Positions 24,633 through 33,642 of a stretch of 64,000 nt of DNA are shown piece after piece. Below the pieces are notes generated by a model that did no database searches, had not been told where the DNA came from, and saw nothing but the letters and a program-made list of their open reading frames with translations. Source of the stretch: Caldifarciminota bacterium UBA6260 (GTDB taxonomy: Bacteria; Hydrothermota; 32-111); contig DJVI01000008.1 in NCBI GenBank assembly GCA_002441125.1, positions 1-64,000 on the forward strand, written 5' to 3'. The position numbers and the translations under genes were made by a program. The stretch's first letter is position 1. Every line of letters starts with the position of its first letter.

Positions 24633-26360
24633 ATGAAAAAGTTGTTAAACATTTTTACCCTTTCAACAAATCTTCCTGCATTGATAATAGGTGTTCCATT
24701 ACTTGTAATAATGGTTCCACAATCTGTTGAGTTTACCCAAGAGCAAAGAAATATAATAATATATCTGGGATCTATTTTATGTTTAGTGCTTGCAATAGAA
24801 TATGAAATTGTTCAGAGGATAAGATACAGGTTAACTGTAAACAATGAACTTATTGAAAAGAGGGAACTCAAAGAGTATATTTTCATGATAAATTCTCCAT
24901 TCGCATCAGCTTTTCATATGTTTTTGCATTTTTTAGCAGGTTCAATAATTGTTGCTGTGGTTTTATTTTTTACCGGTTCACCAACAAAATCAATAATTAT
25001 CGGTGTATCTGATGGGTTTTTGATCGCTATATTTATGGGACTTGTCAACATGCAAATATCAATAATGATTTTCTCAAAAAAACTATCAGAGTATAGAATT
25101 TCTCCTGATGATTTTGAAAGTATAAAAAAATACTTAAAAAGAATACCTTTAGGTTTAAGGTTTTTCATCACAGTCAACTTTCTTCTAATTTTTATCATTT
25201 TTATAAGTTTTGTAATCAAACACAACATTCTTCTTTATTTTATTCTACTTGTTTTAAGTTTTATACTTTCATGGATATTTTTGCTTTCAATAATTCACCC
25301 CATAAAGAGCGTTAAAGATTCTATAAAAAAACTATTCTCAGAAGAAAGCTATGTTGGAGAGAATATTTCAATATATGTTAACGATGAGATTGGAGATCTT
25401 GTAGTTGAACTTAACAAGAGTTTGAAAAGGTATGAAAAATTCATAGAATCACTTTTGAATATGGCTGATGAGCTTTCCACTATAACCAGTCAGCTTGCTT
25501 CAACCGGAGAGGAGATAACCGCTTCTTCACAAGAGATCTCATCGACAGTTCAGGAAATAGCACGTGACATGGAAGAGCAATCCAACAATACCAAAATAGC
25601 AAAAAATGATGCTTTGAAAATCAAAACATTATCTGAAAGTGTTTCATCTAAAATAAATATGGCTCAGACAGCATCCAAGAAAGCAAACGATGCTACTACA
25701 CTCGGGTTGGATAAAGTTGATAAAACTATTACTAATTTTGATTTCATCGTGCTAAATGTCAACAAAGCTCTTGAGAAGATAGAGTTCTTACAAAACCGTT
25801 CTGAACAGATCAACGAGATAGTTGAAATAATAACAAAAATTTCAGAGCAGACTGACTTACTCGCTTTAAATGCTGCCATAGAAGCAGCAAGGGTAGGTGA
25901 GTATGGAAAAGGATTCGCTGTTGTTGCTGAAGAGATAAGGGATCTTGCAGAGCAATCAGCAAGTTCAACAGAAAGGATATCACATCTTATAGATGAGATC
26001 AAAGATGATATTAAAATGACAGCTGAACTTATTAAAAACCAGCATAACAATGTTTCTGAAGGTAAGAAACTCATGGATGACACAAAAAATGAATTCCAGC
26101 AGATATCGAAAGCGATAACTCTAACAGTAAATATGATAAAAGAGATATACTATTCATCAGAAGAACAGATGGAACTCATCAATAAATACATTGAGAAGAT
26201 TTCAAATATCGCAGAACTTTCTGAAAAAACCTCCGCTAATACAGAAGAGATAGCTGCATCAATAGAGCAACAAACGGCTTCAATGGAAGAGATCCTTTCA
26301 AATGTACAGGAAGTTGACAACAAAGCGTCCTTATTGAAAAGTTACAAAAAGAAAAAATAA
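24633..26360 (+). CDS. Methyl-accepting chemotaxis-type receptor with a multi-helix membrane sensor
   Basis: A 575-residue protein. The N-terminal 230 residues form about six hydrophobic helices with only short loops, so there is no large outside sensor domain; the signal may be sensed in or at the membrane. A short HAMP-like linker (around IIHPIKSVKDSIKKL) follows. The C-terminal half is the MCP signalling coiled coil, with its hairpin tip at about residues 404-442: EQTDLLALNAAIEAARVGEYGK and FAVVAEEIRDLAEQS. Adaptation segments rich in Glu/Gln flank it. It should talk to CheW/CheA, none of which are in the window. Confidence 0.9.
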   Translation: MKKLLNIFTLSTNLPALIIGVPLLVIMVPQSVEFTQEQRNIIIYLGSILCLVLAIEYEIVQRIRYRLTVNNELIEKRELKEYIFMINSPFASAFHMFLHFLAGSIIVAVVLFFTGSPTKSIIIGVSDGFLIAIFMGLVNMQISIMIFSKKLSEYRISPDDFESIKKYLKRIPLGLRFFITVNFLLIFIIFISFVIKHNILLYFILLVLSFILSWIFLLSIIHPIKSVKDSIKKLFSEESYVGENISIYVNDEIGDLVVELNKSLKRYEKFIESLLNMADELSTITSQLASTGEEITASSQEISSTVQEIARDMEEQSNNTKIAKNDALKIKTLSESVSSKINMAQTASKKANDATTLGLDKVDKTITNFDFIVLNVNKALEKIEFLQNRSEQINEIVEIITKISEQTDLLALNAAIEAARVGEYGKGFAVVAEEIRDLAEQSASSTERISHLIDEIKDDIKMTAELIKNQHNNVSEGKKLMDDTKNEFQQISKAITLTVNMIKEIYYSSEEQMELINKYIEKISNIAELSEKTSANTEEIAASIEQQTASMEEILSNVQEVDNKASLLKSYKKKK

Positions 26361-26363
26361 GTA

Positions 26364-26391
26364 TTGACTTTATAAAAAAAAGATCTATAAT
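26364..26391 (+). promoter_or_regulatory. Promoter of rho-rpmE
   Basis: TTGACT (26364-26369), 16 bases, TATAAT (26386-26391), a perfect -10 hexamer. The predicted start near 26398 leaves about 27 bases of leader before the rho ATG, with an AAGAAG site. Confidence 0.7.
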
Positions 26392-26424
26392 TTATGTTCA
26401 TTTAACCCCTAAAAAGAAGAGTTT

Positions 26425-27672
26425 ATGAAAATTGATGATTTAAAAAATAAAACTTTTAACGAATTGATAGACCTTGCTAAAAGTTTTGAAATCGACAATG
26501 TGAGCACACTGAAAAAGCAGGAACTCATATTCAAGATACTTGAAAAGCAGTCAGAATTGAATGGAAACATTTATGGAGAGGGAGTTTTAGAGATATCCTC
26601 TGAAGGATTTGGATTTTTGAGACAACCAGAATACTCATATACCCCGGGTCCTATGGACATCTATGTTTCCCCTTCACAGATAAAAAAGTTTGGACTTGAA
26701 ACTGGAGATACTATCTATGGTCAAATTAGACCTCCGAAAGATAGTGAAAAATATTTTGCTCTTTTGAAGATAGAAACTATAAACTATGTTCCTTATGAGG
26801 AGTCGAGAAAAAGGATACTTTTCGATAACCTTACCCCTCTCTACCCTGATGAAAAGATAAATCTTGAAACGAAAAATAACGATCTATCACTTAGAATAAT
26901 AAATTTACTTACACCTATTGGAAAAGGACAGAGATCTTTAATCGTATCTCCTCCAAGGGCTGGAAAAACAATAATACTTCAAAAGATAGCGAATGCGATT
27001 TCTGAAAATCATCCTGAAATAAAGCTCATAGTTTTACTTATTGATGAAAGGCCAGAAGAGGTTACAGATATGGAAAGATCTGTAAAAGGTGAGGTAATCT
27101 CTTCAACTTTCGATGAACCAGCTGATAGACATGTTCAGGTTGCCCAGATAGTTATTGAAAGAGCAAAAAGGTTGGTTGAGCAGAAAAATGATGTTGTTAT
27201 ACTTCTTGATTCTATTACAAGGCTTGCAAGAGCATACAATGTTGTTACACCTCATAGTGGAAGGACACTTTCAGGTGGTGTTGATTCTAACGCTTTGCAT
27301 AAACCTAAAAGGTTTTTTGGTGCAGCAAGAAATATTGAACATGGTGGAAGTTTAACTATAATTGCCACAGCTCTTATTGAAACAGGTTCAAGAATGGATG
27401 AAGTAATTTTTGAAGAGTTTAAAGGAACTGGAAATATGGAACTTGTTCTTGATAGAAAGTTGGCTGATAGAAGGATATTCCCAGCAATAGATGTTAATAA
27501 ATCTGGAACAAGGAAAGAGAATCTTCTTTTAACAGAGTTTGAACTTTCGAGAGTATGGGTTTTGAGAAAACTTTTGAGTGAGATGAATCCAGTTGAGGCT
27601 ATGGAGTTTTTGATAAATAGAATGTCTTCAACAAAAAACAATCAGGAATTTTTGAAAGTGATGACAGAATAG
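26425..27672 (+). CDS. rho: Transcription termination factor Rho
   Basis: This 415-residue protein is full length for Rho, the hexameric RNA helicase that ends transcription. The Rho N-terminal helix bundle is at residues 1-45. The primary RNA-binding cold-shock-like domain follows, with GFGFLR at 61-66 and DIYVSPSQIKKFGL at 78-91. The ATPase core has a P-loop PPRAGKT at 176-182, Walker B VILLDSITRLARAYN, and the R-loop region FKGTGNMEL. No insertion domain is present. It shares a transcript with rpmE, 8 bases downstream. Confidence 0.97.
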   Translation: MKIDDLKNKTFNELIDLAKSFEIDNVSTLKKQELIFKILEKQSELNGNIYGEGVLEISSEGFGFLRQPEYSYTPGPMDIYVSPSQIKKFGLETGDTIYGQIRPPKDSEKYFALLKIETINYVPYEESRKRILFDNLTPLYPDEKINLETKNNDLSLRIINLLTPIGKGQRSLIVSPPRAGKTIILQKIANAISENHPEIKLIVLLIDERPEEVTDMERSVKGEVISSTFDEPADRHVQVAQIVIERAKRLVEQKNDVVILLDSITRLARAYNVVTPHSGRTLSGGVDSNALHKPKRFFGAARNIEHGGSLTIIATALIETGSRMDEVIFEEFKGTGNMELVLDRKLADRRIFPAIDVNKSGTRKENLLLTEFELSRVWVLRKLLSEMNPVEAMEFLINRMSSTKNNQEFLKVMTE

Positions 27673-27680
27673 GAGGAAGA

Positions 27681-27896
27681 ATGAAAAAAGGAATACATCC
27701 GGAATATGTTGATGCAACGATACAGTGTGCTTGTGGTAATCAGATAAAAACCAAAGCAACGAAAAAATTGATAAAAGTTGAAATATGTTCAAAATGTCAC
27801 CCCTTCTTTACGGGAAAACAAAAATTTGTTGATACAGCAGGAAGAGTTGATAAATACATGAAAAAATTTGGAAAAACTGCAAAAAAAGAAAAATAG
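27681..27896 (+). CDS. rpmE: 50S ribosomal protein L31, zinc-binding form
   Basis: A 71-residue protein with all four zinc ligands: Cys16, Cys18, Cys36 and Cys39, in CACG and CSKCHPF. The motif FFTGKQKFVDTAGRVDKY is typical for the family. L31 bridges the two ribosomal subunits; the zinc form is usual when zinc is available. AGGAGGA lies close before the ATG. The rho-rpmE order is a common one. Its stop codon touches the stop of the oppositely oriented cyclase gene with no base between. Confidence 0.97.
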   Translation: MKKGIHPEYVDATIQCACGNQIKTKATKKLIKVEICSKCHPFFTGKQKFVDTAGRVDKYMKKFGKTAKKEK

Positions 27897-30455
27897 TTAT
27901 ATCTCAACTTGATATAAAAATTTTATCTCTTCATCGTTGTAGAAAATTTTTCCATTATCATCTATAAATATATTATCGATTTTAACATTTGTATCAACTA
28001 CCTGATCCTTATTTTTCTTTAAAGGATAATAAACTCCGTAGAATCTGATTTTAAAATTTTCTACTATGAAACTTTTTTCAAAATTCAAAATTTTTTCTAA
28101 ATAATCTTCATTTATTTTAAGATCCTTTCCATTCTGGATTTCAATATAATTTGAATTGATTATAGCGGAAAACAATGTTGGATGATCAACAAGGATTATA
28201 GATGATGATGGATCCTTTCCCCCTGAAAAGATCTTAGCTTCGTTTATTGTTATTCCATATATATCGATATCACCGAAAGCGTTGATGGAAATGTTAACAT
28301 CCCTGTTAACGATACCACTCGCTATTCCAACTCCAACTCTGAAAAGTGATTTGAATTCCGGAGGAAGAAGAGCATACTCTATTCCCTCATGTATAAGTTT
28401 CTTTTCCTGAACATCAAAAAACCATTCACGATAGTTTATATAATTGTCTTTTATGAACTGTTCAGCACTCTCAACAAGTTTTTGAGAACATTTTAAAGAT
28501 TCGATAGAGGAAGTTGCAGATTCCTTTATTATTAGGTCAGAACCTGTTGCTATGGAATGTCTGATTAGAACATTTTTTGATGAGACCGATTCCTTAAAAA
28601 GTGTTCTGTATATCTCTTTGGAGTTTGAACAGAATATCGCAATTCCACCATCCCCTGTTTCTTTCAAGGGTAAACCGAAATTGTTTTTTATAGTGTTGTT
28701 TATAAGATGTTGGAATTTTTTCATTATATATTTCTGCTTTTCAGCGTTGTTCAACTTTGAACTCATATAAGTTGACCCTCTTATATCATAAACCAAAACA
28801 CTTACAATCTTTGAATAGTTCTTTTTTATAATATTTTTCAACTGTTCAACATCTATATTTAAAAATTTCTTGGACTGTTTCTTTTCACCGCTTGATATGT
28901 AAATTACTTTTTTGAAAGGCAAAAGATTTAAAAAAAGGTTAAAGTTTAAAAGATCTTTTTTCGTTTCGTCGTCTAAAAGTTTAATGTTATAAATGGTAAA
29001 AGAGTCGAAGAGTATAGAAACTATAAGCTTGTCTATTAAGTTTTCAATTATTTCCAAAAACTTTTTTTGTAAAAGCTCGAAGTTAAATTTTTTTTGAAAT
29101 TTGGATTCAATAAAAAGTTCGGAAATAAAATTGATTTCCTTTTGAATTATAGGTGTCTTTTTTTCAGAGTATTCTTTTTTTAACTCTTCAAAAGAGTTCT
29201 TAACAACTTTTAAAATCTGTGGTTTGAATTTTTCAAAAAAGTTTTCAAAATCTTTAGAGTAATCGAAATATATTAAAATTGAAAGGATAAGGTCATTTTT
29301 ATCTAAAGATCCTTCATTCTTTAATATTTCAATATACTGATCGTAAGTAAGAACTCTCAGATTTTCATTTTTGGTCATCTTTTTTTGAAAATTGTTCCAT
29401 CTTTCGGAAAGTTTGTTTGCCTGCAAAATGTTTGCCATAACACTTCTGTTAAAATCTATTATAAAACTGTTTATTTTATTTGTTACCGTTGGATTTACGG
29501 GATATTTTATAGAATCTATAGTTTCCTTTTTAATATTTGTTGAGAAGTTGTTAAGAGAATCAACCATATCACTTTTTATCTGTTCAAGCTGTTTTTCAAG
29601 GTCATCTTTTTCCTTTAAAAGGAATTCTTTCGTTTGTTTGGATTTTTTTATAATAGATTTTAAAACTATATCTTTTAACTCATCTCTTAAAAATGGTAGG
29701 TAGATTATATTTTCTGGCTTAAGGATATCATCTATTGACCATATTGTTCTGTTTTCAAAATAATCTATAATCTCTATTTCTTTTTCAAGACTTGCAGCAG
29801 TATTGAACATTTTTAAAAGGTTAAGGAAAGTATTTAAAGAGAATCCATATTCGTTGAAAAACAACTCTCTGTCAAGTTCAAGATCTTTATCTATTATAGA
29901 ATTTTTTGTAAACTTTAAATTGTCGAATATTTTTGTCTGAAATTCCCTGTTGAAAATGTTTGTTGAGTAAAGTTCATTTCTAAGATCTTTTAAAATCTCT
30001 CTGACTTTGTTTAATTTTTCTTCAAAAAAGTTTTCATTTTTTTCGAGGTTTTCTTTATGGGTATTGAAAACATGGAAAAATATTTTTAGGGAAATGAGTT
30101 CAAAGAGCAGGGCAGAGTTTTGATTAAATTCAACAATATTTTTATAAAAATTTTTCAACTGTGAAGTGATCTCGTTTTTATTTACAGAGTCTAGTAAATA
30201 CAATTTAAATAAAGACTCTAAAAGTTCAAACTGTTCTGTTGGAATATAGATGAATATTTTTCCATTTTGAGAGTTATCTATAAAAATCTGTAACTGTGAA
30301 AGATTTACATTTTTCTTTTTTAAAAGTATCAAAAGCCTTTGAATATTTTCCTGATACTTCTCCTTTTCACTCAAACTTTCATCAATGTTTATTAAAAACT
30401 TTGATTGGTTTAATGTTGTTAAAAATAGATCTTTGTAATCTATTTTAAGCCCCAT
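27897..30455 (-). CDS. Class III nucleotidyl cyclase domain protein with a long helical N-terminus
   Basis: A protein of 852 residues without signal peptide or membrane helix. Residues 1-540 are charged and helical (Lys, Glu, Asn, Leu), with coiled-coil stretches such as EKDDLEKQLEQIKSDM near 280. A class III cyclase domain follows, at about residues 548-775: VYDIRGST holds the first metal Asp near 555, and ETGDGGIAIF holds the second near 600. RVGVGIASGIV and a NAFGDIDIYG segment come later. It may make cAMP or cGMP, or be a degenerate relative; base-selecting residues could not be assigned safely. It is the last gene of the TPR-pyr operon, 2 bases after pyrC. Confidence 0.78.
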   Translation of the reverse strand: MGLKIDYKDLFLTTLNQSKFLINIDESLSEKEKYQENIQRLLILLKKKNVNLSQLQIFIDNSQNGKIFIYIPTEQFELLESLFKLYLLDSVNKNEITSQLKNFYKNIVEFNQNSALLFELISLKIFFHVFNTHKENLEKNENFFEEKLNKVREILKDLRNELYSTNIFNREFQTKIFDNLKFTKNSIIDKDLELDRELFFNEYGFSLNTFLNLLKMFNTAASLEKEIEIIDYFENRTIWSIDDILKPENIIYLPFLRDELKDIVLKSIIKKSKQTKEFLLKEKDDLEKQLEQIKSDMVDSLNNFSTNIKKETIDSIKYPVNPTVTNKINSFIIDFNRSVMANILQANKLSERWNNFQKKMTKNENLRVLTYDQYIEILKNEGSLDKNDLILSILIYFDYSKDFENFFEKFKPQILKVVKNSFEELKKEYSEKKTPIIQKEINFISELFIESKFQKKFNFELLQKKFLEIIENLIDKLIVSILFDSFTIYNIKLLDDETKKDLLNFNLFLNLLPFKKVIYISSGEKKQSKKFLNIDVEQLKNIIKKNYSKIVSVLVYDIRGSTYMSSKLNNAEKQKYIMKKFQHLINNTIKNNFGLPLKETGDGGIAIFCSNSKEIYRTLFKESVSSKNVLIRHSIATGSDLIIKESATSSIESLKCSQKLVESAEQFIKDNYINYREWFFDVQEKKLIHEGIEYALLPPEFKSLFRVGVGIASGIVNRDVNISINAFGDIDIYGITINEAKIFSGGKDPSSSIILVDHPTLFSAIINSNYIEIQNGKDLKINEDYLEKILNFEKSFIVENFKIRFYGVYYPLKKNKDQVVDTNVKIDNIFIDDNGKIFYNDEEIKFLYQVEI

Positions 30456-30457
30456 TG

Positions 30458-31726
30458 TTAATCTCTCCTAAAAACTATTTTCCCTTTAAGGATTGTCATA
30501 TCTATACTACCGAAAAGTTTTTTGTTTAAAAATGGTGTGTTTATAGATTTGGATTTAATGAAGTTCCTATCAACAGTTACCTCTTTTTCAAGATCAACTA
30601 CTATAAGATTTGCAAAGTTTCCTGTTTTTATATACCTTTCATCAATATTTAGAATCTTTGCAGGGTTATAAGATAATAGTTTTACGAGAGTTTTTATATC
30701 TGTTTTGTTCTTTAAAACAAGGTTTGTATATAATGAAGAGAATGATGTTTCAAAACCTATTATTCCAAAAGGTGCATATATGAATTCTACCTCTTTTTCA
30801 TAAATCTGATGTGGTGCATGATCTGTTGCTATGGCATCAATAGAACCATCATTAATTCCTTTGATCAAAGAATCGACATCCTTTTTTGATTTTAAAGATG
30901 GTTTTACTTTGAAGTTTGTATCGTAATTGAAGTGGACACTTTCATCGAAAATAAGATGATGAGGGGTTACCTCACATGTTATTTTTTTGTTTTTTTTCTT
31001 AAAATCTTTAATTAAAGATAAAGTATCTTTTGTGGAAATGTGAGCTATATGTAGACCGGTATTAAGATATGTTGCTATCTTTAAGTTTCTGTAAACTGTT
31101 ATGTCCTCTTCTATAAAAGGTATTCCTGAAAGACCAGTTTTTATGGAGACATCAGATTCGTTTATCTGTCCACCTTCTGATAGATTTTTATCTTCACAGT
31201 GAACAGAGACGAAAGAATCGAATCTTGATATGTACCTTAAAGCGTTGAGAAAAACTCTTGAATTTTTTGTACCAGTTCCATCATCGGAAAAACCCTTTGC
31301 TCCAGCTTTTAACATATCGTACATTTCAGTTATTTCCACAGATTCCATATTTTTTGTCAAAGCACCGAGAGGGTAAATCTCGATCCTTCCAAATTCGAGT
31401 TCTCTCTTTTTTAAATAGGTTATAGATTGTGGGTTGTCTATAGGTGGTTTTGTGTTTGGCATTATCACTATGGATGTGTATCCACCACTTAAAGCTGCTT
31501 CACAACCTGTAAATATATCCTCTTTGAACTCTTCTCCTGGTTCTCTAAGATGTGAATGTAGATCTACAAAAGAAGGCAAAAGGTATTTACCTTTTAAATC
31601 GATACCTTCGCCTTTATAACTATTTTCGATAGAAGTTATTACTCCATTTTTAATAACTACAGTTTTGTTTTTCTCTATTTTATCAAAATTTACTATATTA
31701 CAATTTTTTAAAATGAGATTATTCAT
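30458..31726 (-). CDS. pyrC: Dihydroorotase (class I)
   Basis: The 422-residue enzyme closes carbamoyl aspartate to dihydroorotate, the third step of pyrimidine synthesis. Metal-binding DLHSHLREPG is at residues 55-64, followed by MPNTKPP, HISTKDT, VTPHHL and the catalytic Asp in ATDHAPH. These are class I motifs. An AACGGAGGAAAG site precedes the ATG. It overlaps pyrB by 8 bases and is followed 2 bases later by the cyclase gene, so the three are translated from one transcript. Confidence 0.96.
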   Translation of the reverse strand: MNNLILKNCNIVNFDKIEKNKTVVIKNGVITSIENSYKGEGIDLKGKYLLPSFVDLHSHLREPGEEFKEDIFTGCEAALSGGYTSIVIMPNTKPPIDNPQSITYLKKRELEFGRIEIYPLGALTKNMESVEITEMYDMLKAGAKGFSDDGTGTKNSRVFLNALRYISRFDSFVSVHCEDKNLSEGGQINESDVSIKTGLSGIPFIEEDITVYRNLKIATYLNTGLHIAHISTKDTLSLIKDFKKKNKKITCEVTPHHLIFDESVHFNYDTNFKVKPSLKSKKDVDSLIKGINDGSIDAIATDHAPHQIYEKEVEFIYAPFGIIGFETSFSSLYTNLVLKNKTDIKTLVKLLSYNPAKILNIDERYIKTGNFANLIVVDLEKEVTVDRNFIKSKSINTPFLNKKLFGSIDMTILKGKIVFRRD

Positions 31727-32645
31727 TCTTTCCTCCGTTGAGTAGATAAAGGATTGCCATTCTTACTGCGACTCCATTTGTTACCTGATCAAGAATTACA
31801 GATTTTTCACTATCTGCAACATTCCCATCAAGCTCTACACCTCTGTTTATGGGTCCGGGATGCATTATTATGCTTCTGTCTTTTATTTTTAGATATCTTT
31901 CATAGGTCATAGAGAATTCTTTAACATATTCTCTTAAAGAGGGGAATAAACCTTTTTCCTGTCTTTCAAGTTGCATCCTTAAAATGTAAATAACATCTTT
32001 ATCCTGAATAGCCTTATCTATATCATATTCTATCTTAACATCGAAATCGTTAAGGAAAAGAGGCATCAGTGTTGGAGGAGCGCATAGGGTAACTTTTGTA
32101 TTATATTTTGAAAAGCCCCAGATCAAAGATCTCGCTACCCTTGAATGGAGAATATCTCCTAAAATCAAAACTTTCAGATTCTTAAACTCTTTATATATTT
32201 CTTTTATAGTCATAAAATCGAGTAAAGCCTGTGTTGGATGTTCATGGGTCCCATCACCAGCGTTTATTACATTTGAATTTATCCTTTCTGATAAAAATTT
32301 TGCAGCACCTGGTGAACTGTGCCTAATAACAACCATATCAGTTTTCATAGATTCTATATTTTTAGCTGTATCGAGAAGTGATTCTCCTTTCATCACTGAA
32401 GATGTCTTTGTTGAAACATTAACAGAATCGGCTGAAAGATGTTTTTCAGCAAGGGAAAAAGAGATTAGAGTTCTCGTGCTCGGTTCAAAAAAAAGGTTCA
32501 CTACAGTTTTACCTCTGAGAGCTGGAACCTTCTTGATAGGTCTTAAAAGTATATCTTTAAATGAAAACGCGTTATCTATTATAAAATCTATCTCTTCTTT
32601 CGTTAACTCTTCTATTGATAATAGATGTTTTTTTGTCCAGTTCAA
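31719..32645 (-). CDS. pyrB: Aspartate carbamoyltransferase, catalytic subunit
   Basis: A 308-residue enzyme joining carbamoyl phosphate and aspartate. The carbamoyl-phosphate loop FEPSTRT is at residues 53-59, a second phosphate contact is HPTQALLD, and the aspartate-side motif is HPGPINRG near residue 265. No pyrI regulatory subunit gene is adjacent, so it probably forms simple trimers or works with the dihydroorotase, as in some bacteria. Its ATG overlaps the pyrR stop (ATGA). Confidence 0.96.
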   Translation of the reverse strand: MNWTKKHLLSIEELTKEEIDFIIDNAFSFKDILLRPIKKVPALRGKTVVNLFFEPSTRTLISFSLAEKHLSADSVNVSTKTSSVMKGESLLDTAKNIESMKTDMVVIRHSSPGAAKFLSERINSNVINAGDGTHEHPTQALLDFMTIKEIYKEFKNLKVLILGDILHSRVARSLIWGFSKYNTKVTLCAPPTLMPLFLNDFDVKIEYDIDKAIQDKDVIYILRMQLERQEKGLFPSLREYVKEFSMTYERYLKIKDRSIIMHPGPINRGVELDGNVADSEKSVILDQVTNGVAVRMAILYLLNGGKNE

Positions 32646-33178
32646 TTTTCCTCCTTTTCAACACTATCTTTTCCGTCAAGTTCTTTAAAAAAAACATTGA
32701 TATTATCTTTTTTGGGAATCTCTAACTCTATACCAGAAAAATCAGGTCTTATAGGAAGTTCACGAGATTTTCTATCTATAAGTACATAAAGTTTTATCAT
32801 TTTAGGTCTTCCTATATCAAGAATTTCAACGAGTGCACTTCTTATAGTTCTTCCAGTGAAAAAAACATCATCGAAAAGATATATAACTTTATCATTTATA
32901 TCAAAAAGAACTTCTGTTGATCTTACCAAAGGTTGATAATCGATTAAAGAAAGATCATCCCTGTAAAGATTGATATCTATTTTTCCAATAGGTATATCTA
33001 TATTTTTTAATTTAGAGATCCTTTCTGCAACCCTTTTTGCAATTATATCTCCTCTTTTTATTATTCCGATAAAAGCTATATTTTTTAAATCTTTTTCATT
33101 TTCTAATATAGAGTAAACCATAGAATCTATAATTTTCGAAATTCCATTTTCATTCAATATTAAAGTTTTTTTATTCAT
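32642..33178 (-). CDS. pyrR: PyrR, pyrimidine operon regulator / uracil phosphoribosyltransferase
   Basis: A 178-residue phosphoribosyltransferase with the PRPP loop DDVFFTGRT at residues 103-111 and the early IGIIKRGD motif near 37-44. PyrR binds a stem-loop in pyr mRNA when UMP is high and favours termination in Firmicutes, and often also makes UMP from uracil. It sits directly before pyrB. No room for the usual attenuator exists between it and its neighbours: 5 bases upstream, a 4-base overlap downstream. Its regulatory target, if any, must be elsewhere, or it acts mainly as an enzyme. Confidence 0.93.
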   Translation of the reverse strand: MNKKTLILNENGISKIIDSMVYSILENEKDLKNIAFIGIIKRGDIIAKRVAERISKLKNIDIPIGKIDINLYRDDLSLIDYQPLVRSTEVLFDINDKVIYLFDDVFFTGRTIRSALVEILDIGRPKMIKLYVLIDRKSRELPIRPDFSGIELEIPKKDNINVFFKELDGKDSVEKEEN

Positions 33179-33183
33179 ATAAC

Positions 33184-33642
33184 CTACTTTTTGAAATTCT
33201 GTTTTATAAATTCTATAGATTCATCAACAAGTCCCTTTTTCAACATATCAACGACCTTTTCAATTTTTTCTTTTTCTGAAGATGTTTTTTCAGTTGAAAG
33301 ATCATCGAAAGTTAAATCCTGTGTTGATGATGAAGTGTTTATAAGGAATGAAGAATCATAAGAAACTGTTTCTTCCTTCTTTTCAAAGATGTTTTCTTTA
33401 GATATATCCTTTGAAGGTAAAGGATAGTTCTCATTTTCAGGTCTTTGAGTTTCAAAAATTTCATCCTCATTTCTTGAGGTTGATGAGGTTCCAAGATTCT
33501 CTATACCTGAGATTCCTTCTTCTTTTTTTTCTTCAACCGTAGGAACTATTTTTTCTTTCTTCTCCTGAAAAAGTTTTGAAAATGGATTATCCTTCTCATC
33601 CCCCCTATTTGATGAAATTTTTTTTAAAAAATCTTCAGACAT
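33184..33642 (-). CDS. Small disordered acidic protein, unknown function
   Basis: A 152-residue protein with no signal peptide, membrane helix or recognised domain. It is rich in Glu, Lys and Ser. A short motif NPFSKLFQEKKEK is near residue 19, and a Ser/Thr-rich middle follows. Only the last 25 residues look folded: a helix of the type VVDMLKKGLVDESIEFIKQ, reminiscent of half a TPR or a small binding helix. It overlaps the preceding TPR gene by 8 bases and lies 5 bases before pyrR. It may be a linker or adaptor for the TPR proteins beside it; this is inference. Confidence 0.7.
   Translation of the reverse strand: MSEDFLKKISSNRGDEKDNPFSKLFQEKKEKIVPTVEEKKEEGISGIENLGTSSTSRNEDEIFETQRPENENYPLPSKDISKENIFEKKEETVSYDSSFLINTSSSTQDLTFDDLSTEKTSSEKEKIEKVVDMLKKGLVDESIEFIKQNFKK

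Noticed and set aside
32600..33200. PyrR-dependent attenuator
   Set aside because: No intergenic space, no hairpin with a T tract, and no recognisable PyrR-binding loop could be found by eye.
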